Assembly (NCBI GenBank): GCA_026000155.1
Contig: BNYG01000028.1
Span: forward strand, 1 to 28,936
DNA: 28,936 bases
From: Bacteroidia bacterium
GTDB lineage: Bacteria; Bacteroidota; Bacteroidia; Bacteroidales; Azobacteroidaceae
Direction: 5' to 3'
Under the pieces are notes generated by a model. That model was not told the origin of the DNA. It made no database searches and saw only the letters and a list, made by a program, of their open reading frames with translations. Positions 7,599 through 14,661 of the stretch are shown piece after piece (the first letter of the stretch is position 1; each line of letters begins with the position of its first letter). A program made the translations under genes and the position numbers.

Positions 7599-7877
7599 AT
7601 GAAGAAAATAATTTTTGCAAGTATTGCCGTTGTAACAATCGCAATCATAGCAACATTTAATGTGAGCTTCAATTCACAGAGTAATAACTTGTCTGACATT
7701 TCTTTGGCAAATGTAGAGGCATTAGCCAATACAGAATTTACATCAAACGGTTGGAGCTGTTTTAATTATGGTTATGATGATTATTCGTATGATATGTTTT
7801 TTACATACGTTCGTTGCTATGATTGTTACACCAGTACAGCTATCAGTGTATGGGACCCTGCATATTGCTGGCACTAA
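7599..7877 (+). CDS. NVEALA family secreted peptide
   Basis: A 92-aa precursor. Residues 1-24 are a Lys-Lys plus hydrophobic leader, then a Ser/Asn-rich stretch leads to LANVEALA (motif 38-43), the hallmark of the Bacteroidetes NVEALA peptide family. A-L-A is a plausible signal peptidase I site, giving a 49-residue mature part. That part is unusually aromatic (8 Tyr, 4 Phe, 3 Trp) and has four Cys (54, 73, 76, 90), so two disulfides are possible. The gene follows the RND permease after a structured leader, is followed by a strong terminator-like hairpin (7890-7931), and is the first gene of the AT-rich cassette. Function in the family is not established; a secreted signalling, structural or antagonistic peptide are all possible. 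The family call rests on the motif and the neighbouring propeller genes. Confidence 0.88.
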   Translation: MKKIIFASIAVVTIAIIATFNVSFNSQSNNLSDISLANVEALANTEFTSNGWSCFNYGYDDYSYDMFFTYVRCYDCYTSTAISVWDPAYCWH

Positions 7878-7889
7878 CAAGTAGTTAAT

Positions 7890-7931
7890 AAAAGTGTTAT
7901 TAATGAGAAAATTCACATTAATAACACTTTT
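7890..7931 (+). terminator. Terminator or attenuator after NVEALA gene
   Basis: A perfect 16-bp inverted repeat (7890-7905/7916-7931) with a 10-nt loop and a T-run at the end of the 3' arm. It would let the peptide message be far more abundant than the downstream lipoprotein message. Confidence 0.75.
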
Positions 7932-7947
7932 TATAAAAAAATAAATT

Positions 7948-7965
7948 ATGAAAAATAAATTATGA
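7948..7965 (+). promoter_or_regulatory. Five-codon minigene overlapping lipoprotein start
   Basis: A short tandem duplication of ataaattatgaaa-type sequence creates ATG AAA AAT AAA TTA TGA, whose TGA overlaps the ATG (7962) of the next gene. Translational coupling is possible, though it could be a simple by-product of the duplication. Confidence 0.3.
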
Positions 7966-8993
7966 AATATATCTTTTCGTTAGTATTATTGATGTTAATT
8001 TTTTGTAGATGTTCTGATCATATGGAAAAAACATTTACTGTTACCGCATTTGAAGAAACAGGGGAATTAACAGCAAGTGTGCAAAAAATACCTGTTCCTA
8101 TTTTAATTCCACGTTTTATGTGCATTGTCAATGACAAGCTGTTTATTTATAAAGAAAAAGAAGGTAAATTATTCGATATTTTCAATCTTCCGGACTGTGC
8201 TTTTTTATGTAGCGATGGTATTCGAGGACAAGGTCCTAATGATTTCAACCTTTTAGACACACGTAGTTTTCATGTTGTTGGAAATACGTTTAAAGTATTA
8301 GAATCAGGCCGTAACATACTCAAAACAGTTGTGTTTGAAGACAATCATTTGTCTGTATTATATTCAGAGCAGGTATTTGAAAATCACGCTTCCAATAATG
8401 GATTTTACCCTTTAGCAGATAGTATTTATTTGACCTTTGGAAATATTGGGGATTTGAATGAATATGGTCTTTATGATAAAAAGAAAGGAACTACGACTAA
8501 GACAGGAAATTATCCCAAATGGACAACGATAAATACAAAGGAACCCTATCAGCTATTTGTGACATATTTAAAGACCTGTGTAGTTCGTCCTGACGGTAAA
8601 AGATTTGCATCTTTTTATGGAAGATTCAAACGTATGAGACTATACGACAATTCAGCTACATTATTACATGATATTGATGTTCGGATAGAACCTTATTCAA
8701 AAGATATTGAAGAAGATGTTAAAAATCAGGCTGTTTATTATATTGGACAACCACAAGTATCCGGAAATTATATTTATGCACTTTGCTCAAATTTCCAAGG
8801 CAATAATCCGGAGGCGCCTAATACCTGTGAATTACACGTTTGGAATTGGGATGGAGAGCCTGTTGCCTGTTATAAGTTTGATAGAAAAATATCCTTAATA
8901 GCATTGAGTGAAAAATACGGTAAGATATTTGCACTTGATAGATCTATTGATGATGAATTATATATATATGATATTCCTAAGCTTAAAAAATAA
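7962..8993 (+). CDS. BF3164-like (TolB-like propeller) lipoprotein
   Basis: 343 aa. The N-terminus is hydrophobic with Cys at 15 and 17 (LMLIFCRC), a candidate but imperfect lipobox. The rest is beta-rich with spaced blade-like segments. The motif GIRGQGPNDF matches the G-x-G-P-x-[ED]-[FY] turn typical of BF3164-like and related 6-bladed beta-propeller proteins. C-terminal blades include YIYALCSNFQG and GKIFALDRSIDDELYIYDI. This family commonly sits beside NVEALA peptide genes. It probably acts at the cell surface or periplasm as a binding or recognition propeller; no ligand is known. It lies downstream of the hairpin terminator, so may be expressed at lower level than the peptide. Confidence 0.75.
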   Translation: MKYIFSLVLLMLIFCRCSDHMEKTFTVTAFEETGELTASVQKIPVPILIPRFMCIVNDKLFIYKEKEGKLFDIFNLPDCAFLCSDGIRGQGPNDFNLLDTRSFHVVGNTFKVLESGRNILKTVVFEDNHLSVLYSEQVFENHASNNGFYPLADSIYLTFGNIGDLNEYGLYDKKKGTTTKTGNYPKWTTINTKEPYQLFVTYLKTCVVRPDGKRFASFYGRFKRMRLYDNSATLLHDIDVRIEPYSKDIEEDVKNQAVYYIGQPQVSGNYIYALCSNFQGNNPEAPNTCELHVWNWDGEPVACYKFDRKISLIALSEKYGKIFALDRSIDDELYIYDIPKLKK

Positions 8994-8998
8994 AAATC

Positions 8999-9616
8999 AT
9001 GAAAAATCGATATTATTTTTTTATTCCTGTCTGTCTGTTATTTTTCTATTCTTTTACAAACAGCAATTACGAAAAGAAAAAAATCAGCAATAAATTGTAT
9101 TCGTTTTCTGTTCCGGAGAATTGGACGCCCAATTTACCTCCGGAAATAAGCGACGATGGTTTTACTCCAGGAGAACGAGATGCATACAAATACCATCTTT
9201 ATTATTTATTGTGGAGTAATTCCTCTAAAAATTTGAATCGTTTTATTTCATTGTTCATCGAGAGTTATAACAGATTGGATAATCAGCCTCTTTCTATAAA
9301 AGAAATAGAAGATGTGGAAATGGATAAAATGAAACTAACGGAAAAAAGCGGCAATCTAAAAATTTTGGAAAGGAAAGAAATAAAAGGAAAGTCCGGACAA
9401 AAACGATTCATTATAAAAGAAGAAAGTATAGAAATAGATGTAAAAAAAGGGGGAAAAATGGTAAAACACAGTAGAATTTATTTATTACAAAAAAATGGTA
9501 ATATTGTTCACTGTGCGTGTATATTTGTACCTGAGGAATATTATCTTCTTCCTGAAACACAGGGAGTAATTGATGATATTCTTGATTCGTTTTCAGTAAA
9601 CAGCGGGAAAAATTAG
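8999..9616 (+). CDS. Secreted protein, possible PsbP/DcrB-like fold
   Basis: 205 aa. Hydrophobic N-terminus (residues 5-20) followed by a charged soluble domain. The segment KLYSFSVPENWTP resembles the first strand of PsbP/DcrB/DUF1795-type domains, which often start with an F-x-V-P-x-x-W motif. The last strand (GVIDDILDSFSV) also fits that family, where a final helix precedes a short terminal strand. No Cys at a lipobox, so it may be secreted or anchored. It starts 5 bp after the BF3164-like gene and is likely cotranscribed. The duplicated permease fragment begins 21 bp after its stop. The fold suggestion is weak; the function is unknown. Confidence 0.45.
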   Translation: MKNRYYFFIPVCLLFFYSFTNSNYEKKKISNKLYSFSVPENWTPNLPPEISDDGFTPGERDAYKYHLYYLLWSNSSKNLNRFISLFIESYNRLDNQPLSIKEIEDVEMDKMKLTEKSGNLKILERKEIKGKSGQKRFIIKEESIEIDVKKGGKMVKHSRIYLLQKNGNIVHCACIFVPEEYYLLPETQGVIDDILDSFSVNSGKN

Positions 9617-9637
9617 TCGGGTGAATTAGCAGTCGCA

Positions 9638-9754
9638 ATCGGAACACCGGTCAGTTTGTTTGTTGTGCCGCTGGTGTATTGGAGGATTTATAAAAATGCG
9701 CCTCCTGTCATGGCGGGCTTGACCCGCCATCCCCAGATAAACGTTAATAATTAA
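9638..9754 (+). pseudogene. RND permease 3' fragment
   Basis: Encodes IGTPVSLFVVPLVYWRIYKN and the repeat-derived tail, ending with the same stop as the intact permease at 7367. There is no start and no upstream permease sequence: the reading frame enters from unrelated sequence after the 9616 stop. Confidence 0.8.
9704..9753 (-). repeat. tcaag-loop element, second reverse-oriented copy
   Basis: Stem 9710-9717/9723-9730 around cttga. This copy keeps a perfect 8-bp stem and matches the consensus better than the one at 7317-7366, so the element was present before the duplication and copy 1 has since mutated. Confidence 0.75.
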
Positions 9755-9756
9755 GA

Positions 9757-9882
9757 ATGAAAAGTAAAATAACATTGATTCAAGGGAATAAAAGGGGCGG
9801 AGTATTGTCTGTCTCAGCAAAGAATGTGACAATTCAGACCGCCCCGAATTCCCTCCCTAAAAAGAAAGGAGGTGAATTGTGA
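9757..9882 (+). CDS. Possible 41-aa small ORF, second copy
   Basis: Same ORF as 7370-7495 with Glu38 changed to Gly. Both frames remain open, and the composite hairpin (9784-9853) is unchanged. The single coding change lies outside the hairpin, which slightly favours RNA structure over protein as the conserved property. Confidence 0.25.
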   Translation: MKSKITLIQGNKRGGVLSVSAKNVTIQTAPNSLPKKKGGEL

Positions 9883-9970
9883 GGCAAAGGTATAAATAAG
9901 AATTGAAATCAACTAGATTTCGCCATAGATACAGACACAATTATAGTATTAATTTAAAAATGAAAATGAA

Positions 9971-10066
9971 ATGAAAAAATTATTTTTCTGTATTATTGCC
10001 GTTGCGGCAATAACTACTCTCGCAATCTTTAATGTGAGCTTCAATACGTATAAAGAGTTTAATTGA
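9971..10066 (+). pseudogene. Decayed NVEALA peptide gene
   Basis: A 31-codon ORF: MKKLFFCIIAVAAITTLAIF then NVSFN, matching the leader of the intact peptide (NVSFN at 21-25 there). It stops before any NVEALA motif or Cys-rich core. The upstream 8-bp hairpin of copy 1 is missing its left arm here. A hairpin formed by 10059-10067/10101-10109 follows. It is best read as a truncated paralogue, though a leader-only peptide cannot be excluded. Confidence 0.7.
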
Positions 10067-10143
10067 GGAATTCGTGGAAAATTTGTTTTTCTGCGAGTTT
10101 CTCAATTAAGTCAAAATAAAAGTAATATGTCATTTTACAATTA

Positions 10144-11298
10144 ATGAAAATGGTTGAAAAACTAAAAATAATTTTAAGTATAATACTCTTCTGTTTCTGT
10201 TTTAATTCTTGTAAAACGGATACAAATGAAAGCAATTCTTTTAATGAACCCAAAATAAAACAAGCTGATGCGATTCTACTATCTCCTCCTATGAAAAAAG
10301 GGGAAATAAATATGAAAGATATTGTCGAAGAAATTAATATTGTTCCTTTAGAAACAACGACTGAGTCTTTGATAGGATATATAGAAGATATTCAGTTTGA
10401 CAATGGATTTATTTTTATTGCAGATAGAAAGACAAATGAACTGCTTATTTTTTCTATTGACGGGCATTTTGTGACAAAAATATCTGCATTAGGAAACGGG
10501 AGTGAAGAATATGTAAGTTTTAATGGTTTTGATATTGACAAAGACAATAATATTATATATTTATTAGATGGGACTAAAGGAAATATATTACAATGGAACT
10601 ATTGTGGTGAATATTTGGGACATACAGATTTGCCTTTCAAAAATATTGATACATTCATATATGCCGGCAATAATTCTTTTTATGTTAATTTCGGATTTAG
10701 GCAAGATGATTTTAATAAATCATCGCCTCATAATCTAATATTGTATAATGCAATATCAAAACAAATTGAATCTTCATTTTTCCCTTTTGATTTTAATTTG
10801 TTTCAATTGAGAATTTTAGATAATTCATTATTTTTTAAAAATGAAAATAACATTTATTATAGGACTCTTTTTGGAAATAAAATTTACAAAATAGAAAAAG
10901 ATTCTTTAATAGAGATGGTGGAATGTGATTTTGGAGAGTATCAAATTCCTTTTGATTGTTATTTTCTAACGAACAAAGAGTTTAAAAAAATTCAGGAAGA
11001 AAAGTTGTATTCAAAACTTGGCAAATTTCTTGATTTTGACAAATGGATTTATATTAGAATTGATAGAAGCAGAATGAGTGGGCATTATTTTTATGACAAA
11101 AAAATAGAAAAAGGATACTTAGATATCTCTCATATTATGTCTAAATCAAATTTTATATCTCAGGATATATACAAATATGATGAAAATACATTTTGTGGAT
11201 GGATTAATCCGGAACAAATATTTTCTTTTGACAAATATTCCAATGATGAAATTGTTTCTGACGATAATCCTATTCTGATATTCTATAAACTAAAATAA
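10144..11298 (+). CDS. 6-bladed beta-propeller lipoprotein (DUF5128-like), paralogue 1
   Basis: 384 aa. Lipoprotein signal with FNSC (Cys23). The blade pattern is clear: VPLETTTESLIGYIEDIQF, then NGFIFIADRKTNELLIFSIDG, then a GNGSEEY turn and DIDKDNNIIYLLDG. The C-terminus ends in DDNPILIFYKLK, the same signature as the two other propellers here. The family is typical of Bacteroidetes gene clusters with NVEALA peptides; the propeller is expected to be exposed outside the inner membrane, probably on the outer membrane. In this copy the usual GNGPGEY turn reads GNGSEEY. The start used is the first ATG; M3 is an alternative. It is followed 12 bp later by a membrane-anchored unknown. Confidence 0.8.
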   Translation: MKMVEKLKIILSIILFCFCFNSCKTDTNESNSFNEPKIKQADAILLSPPMKKGEINMKDIVEEINIVPLETTTESLIGYIEDIQFDNGFIFIADRKTNELLIFSIDGHFVTKISALGNGSEEYVSFNGFDIDKDNNIIYLLDGTKGNILQWNYCGEYLGHTDLPFKNIDTFIYAGNNSFYVNFGFRQDDFNKSSPHNLILYNAISKQIESSFFPFDFNLFQLRILDNSLFFKNENNIYYRTLFGNKIYKIEKDSLIEMVECDFGEYQIPFDCYFLTNKEFKKIQEEKLYSKLGKFLDFDKWIYIRIDRSRMSGHYFYDKKIEKGYLDISHIMSKSNFISQDIYKYDENTFCGWINPEQIFSFDKYSNDEIVSDDNPILIFYKLK

Positions 11299-11310
11299 AT
11301 TTCTAAGAAA

Positions 11311-11799
11311 ATGAATTTAAACAAGGTTTTAAAAAAATATTTATTGTATTCAGTCATCATTGTATTATTTGTTGTAGGAATTTCACAATTCTTTCACAGT
11401 GATTCTTTCATACAACATTTCATGCAAAATACAAAAGAAAAAGTGTCTAATCATTTTTTTAGCGGCAAAGAAGTCACATTTAAATCGCAATTGTTAGATG
11501 AATCTTGGACAGAAGGTATTGAAACGTTAATTATTGCACCCATAGAACATTCGGAAGATATTGTCAGAAAAATTGATTCTTTATTTGCCAATTCAAATTA
11601 TAATGCCAATAATACATTGGCAGTCGTTAATGAAAAGTCGGATTATACTCAAATATTCGAAAAACATCAAACGAAAGTGCTGGTGTTTAGTGGAAAACCT
11701 TTTGATTTTATATTGCAAAAAAATCAAAAGAAAGTAGTAATCAGCGGGATTAAAAAGCAAAATGATAAATATTTGCTCAATCTAAAAACTGAAATATAA
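11311..11799 (+). CDS. Membrane-anchored protein of unknown function
   Basis: 162 aa. One N-terminal hydrophobic helix (about 11-27), with no lipobox, then a soluble Lys/Asn-rich domain. Two beta-strand-like segments (GIETLIIAPI, TKVLVFSGKPF) and the ending KKVVISGIKKQND suggest a small alpha/beta fold. I do not recognise the family. It sits between propeller genes in the same direction with a 12-bp spacer, so it is probably part of the same transcript. No Cys pair is present, which argues against a thioredoxin-like role. Confidence 0.55.
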   Translation: MNLNKVLKKYLLYSVIIVLFVVGISQFFHSDSFIQHFMQNTKEKVSNHFFSGKEVTFKSQLLDESWTEGIETLIIAPIEHSEDIVRKIDSLFANSNYNANNTLAVVNEKSDYTQIFEKHQTKVLVFSGKPFDFILQKNQKKVVISGIKKQNDKYLLNLKTEI

Positions 11800-11864
11800 T
11801 CGGAATGAAAAATAGAATAACTCTAACGGTAATATCTTATTAAAAACGTAAAAATCAACAAATC

Positions 11865-12161
11865 ATGAAGCAAAAATTATTATTTTTATCACTCACAATA
11901 ATATCCTTATTTTCTTGTCAAAATAAGAGTATTGAATATAAAGAGTATCTATGTAATGTCGATTTACAAATTGAGATGTTTCCCGACTCGTCTTTTTTCT
12001 CAGACATAAGATGTATGCAATATTCTCAAGGATATATTTATTCCTTAGATGTTGAAAGAAGAGATATTGTAACTTTTAGAGAGGATTTTAGCGACATGCA
12101 CATTATTGGAAATCAGGGATCCTGTCCTGAAGAATTAACGGGACAACTTTTAACAATATAA
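11865..12161 (+). pseudogene. Truncated 6-bladed beta-propeller lipoprotein
   Basis: 98 aa with an intact lipoprotein signal (LFSC, Cys18) and the first propeller blades: SQGYIYSLDVERRDIV and a decayed turn GNQGSCPEEL where paralogues have GNGPGEY. It then stops after LTGQLLTI, about a quarter of the paralogue length. The intact paralogue starts 3 bp after its stop. It is most likely a 5' remnant left by deletion or recombination between tandem propeller genes; expression of a short lipoprotein is still possible. Confidence 0.65.
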
Positions 12162-12164
12162 AAT

Positions 12165-13289
12165 ATGAAGCAGACATATTTATTGATTCTATCCCTCTTA
12201 ATATTTGGAGGATGCCAGAAGTTTAAGAGCAAAGAGATAGGAGATTCCGGCATACATATTAAAGTTATTTCGGAAAATTATCAGAAAGAGATAAATTATT
12301 CTACACTATTTGACACAATGAAGTCTGTAAAATTAGAGACTAACGATGAATCATTGATTGGAATGATTGATAAAATCAGGCTTGCCGAAAATCGGTTTTT
12401 CATATTGGATAGATTGCAAAAAACCTTATTGGTATTTTCGGATACCGGAAAGTTTTTATGGAAAATAAATAACAAAGGCAACGGCCCCGGAGAATATAGC
12501 GCAATAATTGATTTTGATTTGAATAATGATAAACTCTACTTGTTCGACCCCAATCGGAATGTATTGGAATATGACTTGTCCGGAAATTTTATAAAAAATT
12601 ATCCATTGAAAAGATTTGGAACTTCAATCGCTGTAAAAGATGCATATTTTTACCTATATACCTGTAATTATCCCACAGATGAAGGAAATTACCAACTATT
12701 AATCATGGATGATTATGGTCGAAATTTGAAGACCGGAGTTTCTGCAATTCCTAAAAATCTGATTGAGGTTTGCAAATCTTTTAATTTCGGAAACACTTTT
12801 TATCCTTTTGAAGATGAAATTCGTTTTTTTACACCCTTTTCTACAAAAATCTACTCAATTGATAAGGATAGCCTTTTTGTAAAATACAATATTGATTTTG
12901 GTGAATTTAATATCCCTGAAAATTATTTTGATAATTATACGGCAGAGGATGTTGCAGAATCAAAATATGCCTACGGTTTCAATTCTTTTTGGGAAACAGA
13001 TGCGTTTTTCTTTTTTGATATTACAATCAATAAAAATTTTCAAAGTGTGTTATATTCCAAACAAGAAAAAAAACTAACTTATGGTATTTTTTATGATGAT
13101 TTGGCGTTTTGTTTTCCAACATTCTCTATTGTAAATGACACATTTGCTGTAGGTTTTCGTTCTGCAAATGATTTACATGCAGAATATTATAATTCAAAAG
13201 AAAAGCGGGAAGGTAGTCTTTTAGAAAAAGTTGTATCGGAAATAAATCCAGATGATAATCCGGTCATTTTTCTTTACCACTTCAAATAG
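12165..13289 (+). CDS. 6-bladed beta-propeller lipoprotein (DUF5128-like), paralogue 2
   Basis: 374 aa. Strong lipobox FGGC (Cys17). The N-terminal strand VKLETNDESLIGMIDKI parallels paralogue 1 (VPLETTTESLIGYIEDI), followed by FFILDRLQKTLLVFSDTGKF, the canonical GNGPGEY turn and DLNNDKLYLFDPNRN. The C-terminus is DDNPVIFLYHFK. The middle region (DIDFGEFNIPENYFDNY) parallels VECDFGEYQIPFDCYF of paralogue 1, so homology runs full length. It is probably exposed at the cell surface; the ligand is unknown. The 3-bp gap after the truncated propeller suggests the pair arose by tandem duplication. Confidence 0.82.
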   Translation: MKQTYLLILSLLIFGGCQKFKSKEIGDSGIHIKVISENYQKEINYSTLFDTMKSVKLETNDESLIGMIDKIRLAENRFFILDRLQKTLLVFSDTGKFLWKINNKGNGPGEYSAIIDFDLNNDKLYLFDPNRNVLEYDLSGNFIKNYPLKRFGTSIAVKDAYFYLYTCNYPTDEGNYQLLIMDDYGRNLKTGVSAIPKNLIEVCKSFNFGNTFYPFEDEIRFFTPFSTKIYSIDKDSLFVKYNIDFGEFNIPENYFDNYTAEDVAESKYAYGFNSFWETDAFFFFDITINKNFQSVLYSKQEKKLTYGIFYDDLAFCFPTFSIVNDTFAVGFRSANDLHAEYYNSKEKREGSLLEKVVSEINPDDNPVIFLYHFK

Positions 13290-13454
13290 TTATAATTGAG
13301 TTACAATGTTTTGGTGTGTTTTCCAAAAATAATCACTTTATTTGTACTCAAAATTAAAAATTAAAAATGAGCAATAGAAAAAGATGACAAAATAATTATT
13401 ATTAAGGCATTTTTAACACGCTCGGTTTTTAATTAAATTATAAATTTATTATGT

Positions 13455-14603
13455 ATGACTGAAAAATGGTATTTTATAATCATTATTTTTTGCATAAAAT
13501 TACTCTTTACCGGTTGTTTGAAAAAACAAAGGGAGGGGAATGATGATTATCTTAAAATAGAGGTAAATACAGATAAAACGAGAGCATCTTCAATCAAAGA
13601 TTGGTTTTCATCTATAGAATTGACAAAATTGGAAACAAACGAAAATTCCTTGTTGAATATTTGTAATAAAATATTGTTTCATGAGAATAAATATTATGTT
13701 TTGGATAAAAATCAGAGCATTATTTTTGTTTATGATAGATACGGAAATTATCTCTTAAGTAGTAATAATAAAAAGGGGAATGGCCCGGGAGAATATTTTT
13801 GTATCGTTGATTTTGATATGGATGAACAAACAAACATGATTGACATCTTAGATGTTTCTGCTTATAAAATAAGAAAATATGATGAAAATTTTAATTTTGT
13901 AAGCGAATTAACACTTCCAGCAGAATTATATCCTATTACAACATTCAAGATTTTATCGCCCGATTTGTATGTTTTTTACTCCCCTCCTTTAGAGAATAGG
14001 GATGAGGCTTTGCAAATATATTCTGTATCTAAATCAAAAATACAAAACAAATTATGTCCTCATCTTTTCAAAACAGTTCAGTCAAGGAGTCAGGCATATT
14101 CTTTTTATACATTCAACCAACAAGTGTTTTTTACTTTTCCCTATCCAAATAATGAAATTTTTCGTATAGATGTAGAAAAATCGTATAATAAAATTCAAAA
14201 AGTGGTTGAATATTATTTGGAAAAATATAGATTTGATTACATAAAATCAACTAATATCCAAGCGGATGACTTTATAGAAAATAGCAATCAATATGCATTT
14301 CTTACACATAAATATGAAAATTATAAATATTACTTTGCCTTTATTTATTTTAAGGAGGCTTTGCACATTGTGAAATATGATAAAACTACCAAAGCACAAG
14401 ATATTATCTCTTGGAAATTTTCAGATGGAGGAATGTTGCTTCCGCCAATACTTGTAGATGATGAGTGCTTTTATGTTGTTATATCACAAAATCATTTAAA
14501 TGAAACTATCAGTAGGGAGTTGTTAGATTCAAAATCAAAAGAAATCTTAGAGAATATATCAGAAGATGATAATCCTGTTATTGCAAGATATTATTTAAAA
14601 TAA
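13455..14603 (+). CDS. 6-bladed beta-propeller lipoprotein (DUF5128-like), paralogue 3
   Basis: 382 aa. Lipoprotein signal with FTGC (Cys21). Propeller signatures: LTKLETNENSLLNICNKI, KYYVLDKNQSIIFVYDRYG, the canonical GNGPGEY turn and the C-terminal DDNPVIARYYLK. An upstream gap of 165 bp, larger than elsewhere in the cassette, could hold its own promoter, though I see no convincing consensus. It is the last gene before base composition rises again at the TolC-like gene 58 bp downstream. Confidence 0.8.
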   Translation: MTEKWYFIIIIFCIKLLFTGCLKKQREGNDDYLKIEVNTDKTRASSIKDWFSSIELTKLETNENSLLNICNKILFHENKYYVLDKNQSIIFVYDRYGNYLLSSNNKKGNGPGEYFCIVDFDMDEQTNMIDILDVSAYKIRKYDENFNFVSELTLPAELYPITTFKILSPDLYVFYSPPLENRDEALQIYSVSKSKIQNKLCPHLFKTVQSRSQAYSFYTFNQQVFFTFPYPNNEIFRIDVEKSYNKIQKVVEYYLEKYRFDYIKSTNIQADDFIENSNQYAFLTHKYENYKYYFAFIYFKEALHIVKYDKTTKAQDIISWKFSDGGMLLPPILVDDECFYVVISQNHLNETISRELLDSKSKEILENISEDDNPVIARYYLK

Positions 14604-14661
14604 ACTTCTGAAAAATGGCAGATTTTACATGTTGAATTAATGAAATTTAAGTTATTGAAAA

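Larger units (their letters stand above)
7251..7680 (+). repeat. Segmental duplication, copy 1
   Basis: Covers the 3' end of the RND permease gene, the intergenic region and the peptide leader codons. It aligns with 9638-10050. Near identity extends through about 7523, then there are small indels, then similarity returns over the peptide leader as far as codons for NVSFN. See the second copy for the differences. Confidence 0.9.
9638..10050 (+). repeat. Segmental duplication, copy 2 (RND 3' end, leader, peptide leader)
   Basis: A second copy of 7251-7680. It begins with the last 38 codons of an RND permease without the rest of the gene, then the same leader and a broken peptide gene. Within the coding part, differences are mostly silent (for example acg/aca, agc/agt, cgg/agg), with one Leu to Met change. 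Confidence 0.9.

Noticed and set aside
11805..11843. 12-codon ORF MKNRITLTVISY, considered as a vestigial peptide leader
   Set aside because: Too short, with no NVEALA motif and no structured leader; its start is like many lipoprotein and peptide leaders by chance.
13290..13454. Possible promoter and short ORF before propeller paralogue 3
   Set aside because: AT-rich sequence with tttatttg only partly matching the -7 consensus, and a six-codon ORF; nothing firm.
7599..14603. NVEALA gene as a radical-SAM-modified RiPP precursor
   Set aside because: No radical SAM enzyme, cyclase or peptidase-domain ABC transporter is encoded in the window; the signal-peptide/RND model fits the neighbours better.
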